Source: Bryobacteraceae bacterium
GTDB taxonomy: Bacteria > Acidobacteriota > Terriglobia > Bryobacterales > Bryobacteraceae
DNA: 5,180 nucleotides
NCBI GenBank assembly: GCA_025350445.1
Contig: JANXXV010000480.1
Coordinates: forward strand, 1 to 5,180
Direction of reading: 5' to 3'
Part shown: positions 1 through 5,180 of the stretch, piece by piece
How positions within the stretch are numbered: position 1 is the first letter of the stretch
Layout of the letters: each line of letters opens with the position of its first letter
The notes under the pieces: model-generated
What the model saw: the letters and a program-made list of their open reading frames with translations, nothing else
Database searches by the model: none
Told to the model about the DNA's origin: nothing
Position numbers and translations under genes: made by a program

Positions 1-522
1 TTGTGGTTTCCGCCGCTGATTGAAATGTTGATCGCCGTTTCGATCCTCTATATGGCGCTGGAAAATATCGTGGGCGTCACCAGCGTGCAACGGAGATGGA
101 TGGTGGCCTTCGGCTTCGGCCTGGTTCACGGATTCGGTTTCTCCTTCGCGCTGCGTGACACGATGCAGTTTGCGGGTTCGCATTTGCTGACTTCGCTGCT
201 CTGCTTCAACATCGGCGTGGAAATGGGGCAAGTGCTGGTGCTGTTGCTGTTGATTCCGCTGCTCGACCTGCTTTTCCGTTTCGTGGTGGCAGAGCGGATG
301 GGCGCCGTCATTCTCTCCGCCATCGTGGCGCACACCGGTTGGCACTGGATGATGGAGCGATGGCAGTTGCTACGGCGGTTTAGCTTCGCGTGGCCCGAAT
401 GGAACGCGGCGCTTCTGGCCAGCGCGATGCGGTGGGCCATGGTTTTGTTGATTGCCGCCGGCGCGGTGAGTATGGCGGTCTGGCTTGTGCGGCGGCACTT
501 CGGCCAAAGCACTGCATTATGA
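1..522 (+). CDS. HupE/UreJ-family membrane protein, C-terminal part (5' end outside window)
   Basis: This is the C-terminal 173 residues or so of a multi-pass inner-membrane protein of the HupE/UreJ_2 type. Family signatures are visible: an IEMLIAVSI-YMALENI helix at residues 7-23, FGFGLVHGFGFS at 37-48, and FNIGVEMGQ at 69-77. A hydrophobic run follows at about 76-92, HTGWHW lies at 111-116, and a last helix spans about 143-163 before a basic tail. Family members normally have several more N-terminal helices, so the TTG at base 1 is probably an internal leucine codon and the gene starts upstream. HupE and UreJ are linked to nickel (or related metal) uptake for hydrogenase or urease, but the UreJ_2 branch is poorly characterised and no hydrogenase or urease gene is visible here. 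The TGA stop at 520-522 overlaps the next gene's ATG, indicating an operon. Family call fairly sure; transported substrate unknown. Confidence 0.85.
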   Translation: MWFPPLIEMLIAVSILYMALENIVGVTSVQRRWMVAFGFGLVHGFGFSFALRDTMQFAGSHLLTSLLCFNIGVEMGQVLVLLLLIPLLDLLFRFVVAERMGAVILSAIVAHTGWHWMMERWQLLRRFSFAWPEWNAALLASAMRWAMVLLIAAGAVSMAVWLVRRHFGQSTAL

Positions 523-1721
523 TGGAGGACATGAAAACAAGCCGCCGCCGCCTTCTTCAGCTCAGCGCACTGGCTCCCGCCGCCGCATCCGCAGCGTCTA
601 CGGCAGCCCCGCTCACCGCGTCCACTCCGTCTCAGCTCTACGCCAGCCTCGGCTTGAAGCCCGTCATCAATGGCGTCGGTGTCGTTACCGTACTCGGTGG
701 TTCCATCATGCCTCCGGAAGTGATTCGCGCGATGGAGGAGGCTTCGAAGTATTTCATCTCCGTGCCGGAACTCGAAAAGAAAGTGGGGGCGCGCATCGCC
801 GAACTTCTGAATGTTCCCGCAGCCATGGTGACGTGCGGCGCGGCATCCGCCATCACTGTTGGCACTGCCGCCTGCTTCTCCCGCAACGACCCCGCCAAGC
901 TGCGGCAACTGCCGAATCGCGACGGCATTCGGTATGAAGTGATTCAGCAGAAATCGCACCGTTCCGGTTACGAACATCAGATGGAGCTCTGCGGCGCCAA
1001 AATCGTGAGCGTGGAAACACGCCAGGAATTGGAAGCGGCCATCAACGAGAGAACCGGCATGATGTTCTTTCTGAACAAAGGGGAACGCGATGGGCAGATC
1101 AAATCCGATGAGTTTGTGAAGATCGGCAAAGATCGCGGCATCCCAACGATGAACGATGCGGCGTCCGATGCAACTCCGAAGGAAAATCTGTGGAAGTATA
1201 CGCAGCAAGGTTTTGACCTGACGATCTTCTCCGGCGGGAAGGCGCTGCGCGGGCCGCAGAGTTCCGGCTTGCTGATGGGCCAGAAGGAGCTGATCGCTGC
1301 TGCCTTGCCGGCGATGTCTCCGTTCGGCGGAATTGGACGCGGCATGAAGGTGGGCAAGGAAGAGTTGTGCGGTTTGCTGGCCGCGGTGGAGCGCTACCTG
1401 AAGGTAGATCATCAGGCTGAGTGGAAGGAACTGGAAGCGCGCGTTGCATCCATTCGCGGTGCGTTGAAGGGTATCGGCGGCGTGCAGACCGAACGCCACA
1501 TTCCTGTGATCGCCAATGAAGTGCCGCACGTTACCGTGCAGTGGGACGAGGCCTCCCGCGGGCTGACGGCCCAGCAGGTGGGAGAGAAACTGGAGGCGGG
1601 CGATCCTCCGATTCAAGTGCAGCGTCCTGGGAAAGGGCAACTGTTGATTTCTGTTTGGATGATGCGGGGCAATGAGCACGCTATAGTCGGCCGCCGGCTG
1701 CGGGAGATCTTTTCGGCGTAA
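519..1721 (+). CDS. Tat-exported SelA/DgaE-like PLP-dependent enzyme
   Basis: A 400-residue fold-type I PLP enzyme of the SelA-like / D-glucosaminate-6-phosphate ammonia-lyase superfamily. The N-terminus has a twin-arginine signal (SRRRLLQLS, residues 8-16) followed by an Ala-rich stretch to about residue 31, so a folded, PLP-loaded enzyme is probably exported. The family opening INGVGVVTVLGG lies at about 50-61 and the cofactor loop TCGAASAITVGTA at 105-117. NDAASDA (212-218) supplies the likely aspartate contacting the pyridine nitrogen. SGGKALRGPQSSG (238-250) carries the probable Schiff-base lysine, Lys241. GIGRGMKVGKEE is at about 271-282. The tRNA-binding N-terminal domain of true selenocysteine synthase is absent, so it is not selA proper; an ammonia-lyase, aldolase or racemase-like reaction on an amino compound is possible but the substrate is unknown. 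Starts at 519, 522 and 531 share the frame; 519 is chosen for the ATGA overlap with the upstream gene. Confidence 0.88.
   Translation: MMEDMKTSRRRLLQLSALAPAAASAASTAAPLTASTPSQLYASLGLKPVINGVGVVTVLGGSIMPPEVIRAMEEASKYFISVPELEKKVGARIAELLNVPAAMVTCGAASAITVGTAACFSRNDPAKLRQLPNRDGIRYEVIQQKSHRSGYEHQMELCGAKIVSVETRQELEAAINERTGMMFFLNKGERDGQIKSDEFVKIGKDRGIPTMNDAASDATPKENLWKYTQQGFDLTIFSGGKALRGPQSSGLLMGQKELIAAALPAMSPFGGIGRGMKVGKEELCGLLAAVERYLKVDHQAEWKELEARVASIRGALKGIGGVQTERHIPVIANEVPHVTVQWDEASRGLTAQQVGEKLEAGDPPIQVQRPGKGQLLISVWMMRGNEHAIVGRRLREIFSA
524..528 (+). promoter_or_regulatory. GGAGG Shine-Dalgarno-like motif among alternative starts of the PLP gene
   Basis: GGAGG lies only 2 nt before the ATG at 531, closer than the usual 5-9 nt, and downstream of the ATGs at 519 and 522. 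No good ribosome binding site precedes 519 or 522. Initiation therefore probably relies on coupling to the upstream stop at 520-522, perhaps with this motif holding the terminating ribosome. All three starts leave the twin-arginine motif intact, so the mature protein is the same. Confidence 0.4.
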
Positions 1722-3502
1722 TGGGCTTACCTAAATTTGCGGTCTTTCTGGCGGCGTCTAGCGTCGCTTTGTTAACGGCGCAGACGCCGGCCAAACCGAT
1801 CATGAACGAAATCCGTATTGACCGCTATCAAGCCGCCACTATGCGGGACGGTGTGAAGCTGTATGCGGACGTATACCGCCCTGCTGCGCCCGGGAAGTAT
1901 CCGGTGCTGGTTGTGCGGACGCCTTATGGGACGCAGCGCGATGGTATGCACGAACCTCTCATCCGGTTCGCGCAGCGCGGCTACGCGGTGGTGATGCAGG
2001 ATGTCCGCGGCCGCTACGAGTCGGAAGGCAAGTGGGAGCCGTTCCGCAACGAAGCCAAAGACGGCTACGACACTATTGAGTGGGCAGCTGTGCAGCCTTG
2101 GTCGAATGGCAAGGTGGCTTCGCAGGGCGGGTCCTACCTGGGCCATGCGCAGTGGGCCGCTGCCAGTCAAGCGCCGCCGCATCTGCTGGCGATGTACCCC
2201 GCCGTGGCTTCCACGAATATTTATGCCAACTGGCTGACGCGGGGCGGCGCGTTCCGGCTGTCGTTCAACTATGGATGGGGCGTAGTGCGGATGCCCAATC
2301 GCATTATGTTGCCGCAGTACTGGCATACGGAAACATTTACCCCGGAGGAGTTGAAGTACGAGGAAATTCTTACTCACCTTCCGTTGAAAGATGGGGACCT
2401 GCGCTCCGCCAACTATGCGGTGCCGTTCTATCGCGACTGGTTGCTGCATCAGTCGTTCGACGATTATTGGAAGAGCATCAGCGATGAAGAACGCTTCGAG
2501 AAGATTACCGTTCCGGCGCATACTCTGGGTGGCTGGTTCGACATCTTTCTGGGTGGTAGCATCAACGGCTACACGGGCATGAGGGCGAGAGGCGGCAGTG
2601 AGAAGGCGCGTAAAGAAACACGGATGATCATCGGCCCTTGGGGACATGGTCCGAGCCAGAAGTTCGGTGACGTGGATTTCGGGCCGGCAGCCATGGTTTC
2701 GTCGTTTGACCAGGAACTGCGTTGGTTCAATCACTACCTGAAAGGGGAAGATAATGGGGTGGATCGTGAGCTTCCCGTGCGGCTTTACTACATGGGGGCA
2801 AACGTCTGGCGCGATGAACAGGATTGGCCGATTCCGGGTACCCGCTTCACTCCGTTCTATCTGACTAGCGCCGGTAATGCGAATACTCTTCGTGGCGATG
2901 GAAAGATAACTGTTGAGAAGCCGTCCGCGGCGTTGTCCGACAAGTATCTCTATGACCCGAAAAGTCCCATTTCAACGATGGGCGGGAACAACTGCTGCGG
3001 CACGCCGACTTTGGCGGGTCCTAAGGACCAGCGCCCTATTGAACGGCGTGAAGATGTGTTGGTTTATAGCGGTGACATCCTCACTACTCCGGTTGCTATT
3101 GCCGGTCCGGTTAAGGCGAGGCTGTTTGCATCCACGGATGGGCGCGATACCGATTGGATGGTGAAACTGGTGGACGTCCATCCGAATGGCTTTGCCATGA
3201 ATGTAGCGGAGGGAATGTTGCGCGCGCGGTTTTACAAGGGTTTGGATAAGCCGGAGTTGCTGGTTCCGGGACAGGTGTATGAATTTGAAATCGATCTGAT
3301 TGGGACGGCGAATGTTTTTCTGCCGGGGCACCGGATCCGCGTGGACATTACCAGTAGTAACTTTCCGCAGTTTGATCGAAACCCCAACACGGGTGATGAT
3401 TTGGGGGCTTCGGCTGCGGTACGGACGGCGGTGCAGACGGTTTTCCATGGTGCGGGACGGGCTTCGAGCATCCTATTGCCGGTGGTACCTTTGCCGCGTT
3501 GA
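1721..3502 (+). CDS. Secreted CocE/NonD-type alpha/beta hydrolase (X-Pro dipeptidyl-peptidase S15 family)
   Basis: A 593-residue serine hydrolase of the cocaine-esterase / PepX (S15) family, which cleaves esters or acyl-peptide and amide bonds. The N-terminus is a Sec-type signal, with a hydrophobic core at residues 6-19 and likely cleavage near 20-25. The alpha/beta-hydrolase domain follows. VRTPYG (65-70) holds Tyr69, matching the oxyanion-hole tyrosine of CocE. QDVRGRYESEG is at 93-103. The nucleophile elbow GGSYLGH (136-142) gives Ser138, GGWFDIF (270-276) gives Asp274, and IGPWGHGP (304-311) gives His309, so the triad is complete. The C-terminal PepX_C jelly-roll domain spans about 445-590, with LPGHRIRVDITSSNFPQ at 534-550. 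A Cys-Cys pair is at 425-426. The ATG overlaps the preceding TAA (TAATG); a weak GGGAG sits 14 nt upstream, so translation is probably coupled. Length is normal for the family. The true substrate cannot be told from sequence. Confidence 0.92.
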   Translation: MGLPKFAVFLAASSVALLTAQTPAKPIMNEIRIDRYQAATMRDGVKLYADVYRPAAPGKYPVLVVRTPYGTQRDGMHEPLIRFAQRGYAVVMQDVRGRYESEGKWEPFRNEAKDGYDTIEWAAVQPWSNGKVASQGGSYLGHAQWAAASQAPPHLLAMYPAVASTNIYANWLTRGGAFRLSFNYGWGVVRMPNRIMLPQYWHTETFTPEELKYEEILTHLPLKDGDLRSANYAVPFYRDWLLHQSFDDYWKSISDEERFEKITVPAHTLGGWFDIFLGGSINGYTGMRARGGSEKARKETRMIIGPWGHGPSQKFGDVDFGPAAMVSSFDQELRWFNHYLKGEDNGVDRELPVRLYYMGANVWRDEQDWPIPGTRFTPFYLTSAGNANTLRGDGKITVEKPSAALSDKYLYDPKSPISTMGGNNCCGTPTLAGPKDQRPIERREDVLVYSGDILTTPVAIAGPVKARLFASTDGRDTDWMVKLVDVHPNGFAMNVAEGMLRARFYKGLDKPELLVPGQVYEFEIDLIGTANVFLPGHRIRVDITSSNFPQFDRNPNTGDDLGASAAVRTAVQTVFHGAGRASSILLPVVPLPR

Positions 3503-3511
3503 AGGGCGGGA

Positions 3512-3522
3512 AGCGGGACCTG
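3512..3522. repeat. 11-bp direct repeat, left copy (putative target-site duplication)
   Basis: The sequence AGCGGGACCTG lies 9 bp after the hydrolase stop codon and directly abuts the left terminal inverted repeat at 3523. An exact copy in the same orientation is at 3692-3702, directly after the right terminal repeat. The identity ends at both borders, as expected of a duplication made by transposon insertion. Confidence 0.8.
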
Positions 3523-3540
3523 CATAGGCGTTAAAATAAG
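3523..3540 (+). repeat. Left terminal inverted repeat of the miniature element
   Basis: Reads CATAGGCGTTAAAATAAG from the outer edge inward. It pairs with 3674-3691, differing only at its 13th and 14th bases (AA here, GG in the other end). Confidence 0.8.
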
Positions 3541-3551
3541 AACGTTTGTTA

Positions 3552-3580
3552 TTGAAAATGTTCCATAATTGGGCTATGAT
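3552..3580 (+). promoter_or_regulatory. Sigma70-like promoter inside the miniature element
   Basis: TTGAAA (3552-3557) and TATGAT (3575-3580) are separated by exactly 17 bp, each one mismatch from the sigma70 consensus. Transcription would begin near 3587 and run rightwards through the right half of the element into the 3' end of the convergent acyltransferase gene, giving antisense RNA. A simple explanation is that this was the transposase promoter at the left end of a parental insertion sequence. No coding region lies downstream on this strand. It is a sequence match only, and AT-rich stretches give such matches by chance. Confidence 0.45.
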
Positions 3581-3673
3581 CCACCGCTTGCTTACGCGCG
3601 CGGCTCCGTAGGATCAATGGTTTAACCGAGCCGCTCGCCGTGAGGGAGTGGTGCTACGATGTCCGCAGTTTAG

Positions 3674-3691
3674 CTTACCTTAACGCCTATG
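3674..3691 (-). repeat. Right terminal inverted repeat of the miniature element
   Basis: On the minus strand it reads CATAGGCGTTAAGGTAAG from the outer edge inward, matching the left end at 16 of 18 positions. It is followed without a gap by the second copy of the direct repeat. Confidence 0.8.
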
Positions 3692-3702
3692 AGCGGGACC
3701 TG
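3692..3702. repeat. 11-bp direct repeat, right copy (putative target-site duplication)
   Basis: Exact second copy of AGCGGGACCTG, immediately outside the right terminal repeat. Removing the element plus one copy rebuilds a continuous GC-rich spacer of 68 bp between the two convergent stop codons. Confidence 0.8.
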
Positions 3703-3712
3703 GGGGGCCCGC
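3693..3712. other. GC-rich hairpin between convergent genes, terminator-like but without T-tract
   Basis: Bases 3693-3700 pair with 3705-3712 in a stem of 8 with one mismatch, around a TGGG loop. No T-run follows on either strand, so it is not a canonical intrinsic terminator, though it could still hinder convergent transcription. Its left arm lies within the 11-bp direct repeat, meaning the mobile element inserted at the edge of this hairpin. The rest of the spacer up to 3750 is GC-rich and shows nothing else recognisable. Confidence 0.3.
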
Positions 3713-3750
3713 CGACGAGGGCGTCCGCCGTCCTGGGGGCGGGTTGGGAT

Positions 3751-4863
3751 TTAAATCTTGATGTAAAGATTCTTTTTGTAAAGCCAATAGCACATTAGCC
3801 ACATTGCCGCCAGCACCAACAGGTTTTGCGGGATCGCGCCCAGTTCGCCGAAGTACCAGAAGTTGCCGGTGAATACGCCCAGGCCGCGGTCTAGCCAGCC
3901 GCGAAGCACTTGCGAAAAGGAATAGATGAAGATCGAATTCATCCCAAGCACCACGAACGGAAATGCCCATTTGCGTTGTTGCTTCACGTCCACTATCCAG
4001 TAGAGGGCCATCAACATCACAATCACCCAGCCGCCGCTGAAGAGAGTGAACGACGCCGTCCAGAGGCGTTTCACCATTGGATTGATTGGCTCCAGGGCGA
4101 GTCCTAGCGCGAAGGCCGCGATTGCGCACGTTCCGAGCACTTTCAATTTGTAGGCGGGGGGCCGATCCAGGCGCATCAACATTCCTGCCCAGCAGCCGAA
4201 CAGGATGGTGATTGCATTGCCGATGAAGTTGATGGTGGTGTAGTAGCCGGAGTAGTTGTAGCCCAGCAATTTCAGATCAAGAACGGCGCCGATGTTGCCT
4301 GTCTTTGAGAACGCTCCATCCGCACCCGGAAACAGCACGAATAGCGCCCAGTATCCCGCCAGCAGCCCGGCTCCACAGGCCACCTGCAGCGGGAAGCGGA
4401 GACGCGTGATCAGGAAGCAGAGCAGGTATCCGAACGCAATCTGACAGAGGACGTTGATCAGTTGCAGGACGGGACGGCCTTGTCTGGAGTTGAAATTCGA
4501 CAGGACGTTGCTGAGGACAATTAACACGAGCGATCGCCAGGAGACGTGCTTGAAGAGGTCGAATGCCGTCGCGCCCTCGGCCGTCCGCCGCGCAAACGCG
4601 AAAGGCATCGCCATACCCACCATGAACGTAAATGCGGGCTGGATCAGATCCCAAAAGGTGCACCCGGTCCAGTCGGTGTGGTCCACTTGCCGCGCGAGCC
4701 ACGCCCAGTTGGGGTGCGATTGAAGTACGCTTAGCCCGAACCCGTGCGAGATGAGGGTCAGCATGATCAGCCCGCGGTAGGCATCCAGACTGACCAGACG
4801 ATCTGTTTTCGGCGCTATTTCAATACACGCCGAGGCGGGATTTGTTAGTGTCGCGCTGGCCAT
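3751..4863 (-). CDS. DUF5009/heparan-alpha-glucosaminide N-acetyltransferase-like membrane protein
   Basis: A 370-residue multi-pass inner-membrane protein of the acyltransferase group that includes HGSNAT, NagX and DUF5009 proteins. The hallmark RLVSLDAYRGLIML (22-35) opens helix 1. VDHTDWTGCTFWDLIQPAF (60-78) contains His62, which corresponds to the acetyl-accepting histidine of human HGSNAT. MVGMAMPFAFARR (81-93) follows. Downstream are PINPMVKRLWTASFTLFSGG (259-278) and VLGMNSIFIYSFSQ (305-318), also typical. About ten hydrophobic segments can be drawn, near 31-47, 70-90, 109-124, 134-153, 158-178, 209-230, 242-258, 269-290, 299-318 and 344-361. The family moves acyl groups from cytoplasmic acyl-CoA to sugars across the membrane; the acceptor here is unknown. 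The ATG at 4863 has GAGG 5 nt upstream, but both lie in a perfect hairpin (4856-4889). The gene follows DUF1552 by 27 bp, probably in one transcript. Confidence 0.87.
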   Translation of the reverse strand: MASATLTNPASACIEIAPKTDRLVSLDAYRGLIMLTLISHGFGLSVLQSHPNWAWLARQVDHTDWTGCTFWDLIQPAFTFMVGMAMPFAFARRTAEGATAFDLFKHVSWRSLVLIVLSNVLSNFNSRQGRPVLQLINVLCQIAFGYLLCFLITRLRFPLQVACGAGLLAGYWALFVLFPGADGAFSKTGNIGAVLDLKLLGYNYSGYYTTINFIGNAITILFGCWAGMLMRLDRPPAYKLKVLGTCAIAAFALGLALEPINPMVKRLWTASFTLFSGGWVIVMLMALYWIVDVKQQRKWAFPFVVLGMNSIFIYSFSQVLRGWLDRGLGVFTGNFWYFGELGAIPQNLLVLAAMWLMCYWLYKKNLYIKI

Positions 4864-4889
4864 AATGACCTCGCAGACATTATGGCCAG
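4856..4889 (-). promoter_or_regulatory. Perfect 12-bp inverted repeat enclosing the ribosome binding site and start codon
   Basis: On the minus strand CTGGCCATAATG (4889-4878) is followed by a 10-nt loop, TCTGCGAGGT, and the exact complement CATTATGGCCAG (4867-4856). In the mRNA the Shine-Dalgarno GAGG lies in the loop, while the acyltransferase ATG (4863-4861) is buried in the stem. The stem begins one base after the DUF1552 TAA (4893-4891), so a ribosome terminating there would invade and open the left arm. This fits translational coupling or start-site gating. No U-tract follows, so it is not an intrinsic terminator. The same dyad could instead be a protein operator on DNA. Confidence 0.6.
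4869..4872 (-). promoter_or_regulatory. Shine-Dalgarno of the acyltransferase gene, in hairpin loop
   Basis: GAGG on the minus strand with 5 nt to the ATG at 4863 supports that start codon. It falls in the single-stranded loop of the 12-bp hairpin, so it could remain open to 16S rRNA while the start codon is paired. Confidence 0.65.
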
Positions 4890-4890
4890 T

Positions 4891-5180
4891 TTAGGCGCGC
4901 AAGTCCAGCATGCCTGTGCTATCGGCGAAGTTAGCCGTCTCCACGCCCAGGCTGTTCATCATTTGCACGAACAAGTTGGCCACCGGAGTTTTCGCTTCCG
5001 CCGCCAGGTATCTCCCGCCGCGAATCCCGCCGGCGTGTCCGGCAATCAGCAGCGGCAAATCGGAATTCGAATGGGCGTTGCCATCGCTGAGGCCGCCTCC
5101 GTATAGGATGGCCGAATGATCCAGCAGCGAGCCGTCTCCGTCCGGCGTGGATTTCAGCCGTTCCACAAACCAGGCAAACA
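4891..5180 (-). CDS. DUF1552 family protein, C-terminal part (5' end outside window)
   Basis: The last 95 residues of a DUF1552 protein; the frame is open to the window edge, so the GTG at 5166 is an internal valine (preceded by Phe-Ala-Trp-Phe) and not a start. Recognisable family features in order are a VERLKSTPDGDGSLLDHS segment, ILYGGGLSDGNAHSNSDLP, LLIAGHAGGIRGGRY, and an NLFVQMMNSLGVE segment near the end. DUF1552 proteins are usually about 430-460 residues, are often exported, are related to DUF1501 and the alkaline-phosphatase-like fold, and commonly sit beside DUF1592/DUF1588 cytochrome-type proteins in Acidobacteria and Planctomycetes. Their biochemical function is not established. 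The TAA at 4893-4891 lies 27 bp before the acyltransferase ATG, so the two are probably co-transcribed. Confidence 0.88.
   Translation of the reverse strand, partial: FAWFVERLKSTPDGDGSLLDHSAILYGGGLSDGNAHSNSDLPLLIAGHAGGIRGGRYLAAEAKTPVANLFVQMMNSLGVETANFADSTGMLDLRA

Larger units (their letters stand above)
3523..3691. mobile_element. 169-bp MITE-like miniature element, possibly IS4/IS231-related
   Basis: The element is bounded by 18-bp terminal inverted repeats matching at 16 of 18 positions, the outer 12 bp perfectly, and by an exact 11-bp direct repeat on each side. The interior (3541-3673) holds no reading frame long enough for a transposase, so it would depend on a transposase encoded elsewhere. 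The left interior is AT-rich and carries a promoter-like sequence (3552-3580). The right half can fold through GCGGCTC (3600-3606) with GAGCCGC (3628-3634), and TGATCC (3577-3582) can pair with GGATCA (3611-3616). IS4-family elements, including IS231, often make target duplications of about 10-12 bp and have ends of the form CAT...TTAAG, so an internally deleted relative is the favoured origin. The architecture is seen directly; the family assignment is inference. Confidence 0.78.

Noticed and set aside
126..1679. Long 517-codon open frame on the minus strand opposite the HupE-like and PLP genes
   Set aside because: It runs antisense to two well-supported genes, its translation is rich in Arg, His and Ala with no recognisable motif, and it is explained by GC-rich codon bias on the other strand.
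519..1721. True selenocysteine synthase (selA)
   Set aside because: The protein is shorter than SelA, lacks the N-terminal tRNA-binding domain and carries an export signal; only the PLP core is shared.
1772..2734. 320-codon minus-strand open frame opposite the CocE-type hydrolase
   Set aside because: It is the antisense shadow of a gene with an intact catalytic triad and shows no protein-family features.
3576..3611. 11-codon plus-strand frame inside the miniature element, directly at its promoter-like -10
   Set aside because: The ATG lies within the -10 hexamer, so it would not be in the transcript, and there is no ribosome binding site.
3503..3750. Canonical intrinsic terminators for the convergent genes
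   Set aside because: GC-rich stems exist but none is followed by a T-tract on either strand, so I listed only a low-confidence hairpin.
3680..4129. 149-codon minus-strand open frame overlapping the acyltransferase 3' end
   Set aside because: It is out of frame with a clear membrane-protein gene, runs into the mobile element and has low-complexity Arg/Pro/Gly content.
4845..4880. 11-codon upstream frame starting at the ATG in the left hairpin arm (minus strand)
   Set aside because: It has no ribosome binding site and overlaps the acyltransferase start out of frame; the ATG is explained by the symmetry of the inverted repeat.
5164..5166. GTG as start of a 91-residue protein
   Set aside because: The frame is open upstream to the window edge and the residues fit the C-terminal portion of DUF1552, so this is an internal valine.
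1..5180. CRISPR array, tRNA or rRNA genes
   Set aside because: No regularly spaced repeats, tRNA-like cloverleaf or rRNA segment was seen on either strand.

Overview
The window looks like a GC-rich bacterial chromosome segment, most likely from an acidobacterium of the Solibacter/Bryobacter type. This is inferred from the gene mix: a DUF1552 protein, a DUF5009/heparan-acetyltransferase-like membrane protein, an exported SelA-like PLP enzyme and a secreted CocE-type hydrolase. A planctomycete or relative is less likely but not excluded. The assignment rests on recalled family distribution, not on a search.

Positions 1-3502 hold a tightly packed plus-strand run of three genes. The first is the C-terminal part of a HupE/UreJ-type membrane protein, cut by the window edge. 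It overlaps by ATGA a PLP-dependent SelA/DgaE-like enzyme with a twin-arginine signal. That gene overlaps by TAATG a CocE/NonD (S15-type) hydrolase with a Sec-type signal. The overlaps imply one translationally coupled operon; two of the three products are predicted to leave the cytoplasm. The shared substrate or pathway cannot be read from the sequence.

Positions 3503-3750 separate this operon from a convergent minus-strand pair. They contain a 169-bp miniature insertion element (3523-3691) with 18-bp terminal inverted repeats (16/18 matches) and an exact 11-bp direct repeat abutting both ends. The repeat length and the CAT...TTAA...AAG ends resemble IS4-family (IS231-like) elements. The element contains no gene but carries a good sigma70-like promoter (TTGAAA-17 bp-TATGAT) pointing towards the convergent gene.

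Positions 3751-5180 hold the minus-strand pair: the C-terminus of a DUF1552 protein, cut by the window edge, followed after 27 bp by a complete 370-residue multi-pass acyltransferase-like protein. Their junction contains a perfect 12-bp inverted repeat with a 10-nt loop. In the mRNA the Shine-Dalgarno sequence lies in the loop and the start codon in the stem, starting one base after the upstream stop codon. This fits a structure that makes acyltransferase translation depend on translation of the DUF1552 gene.

The most notable observations are this start-codon hairpin and the miniature mobile element with its internal promoter. I see no convincing new multi-gene system.
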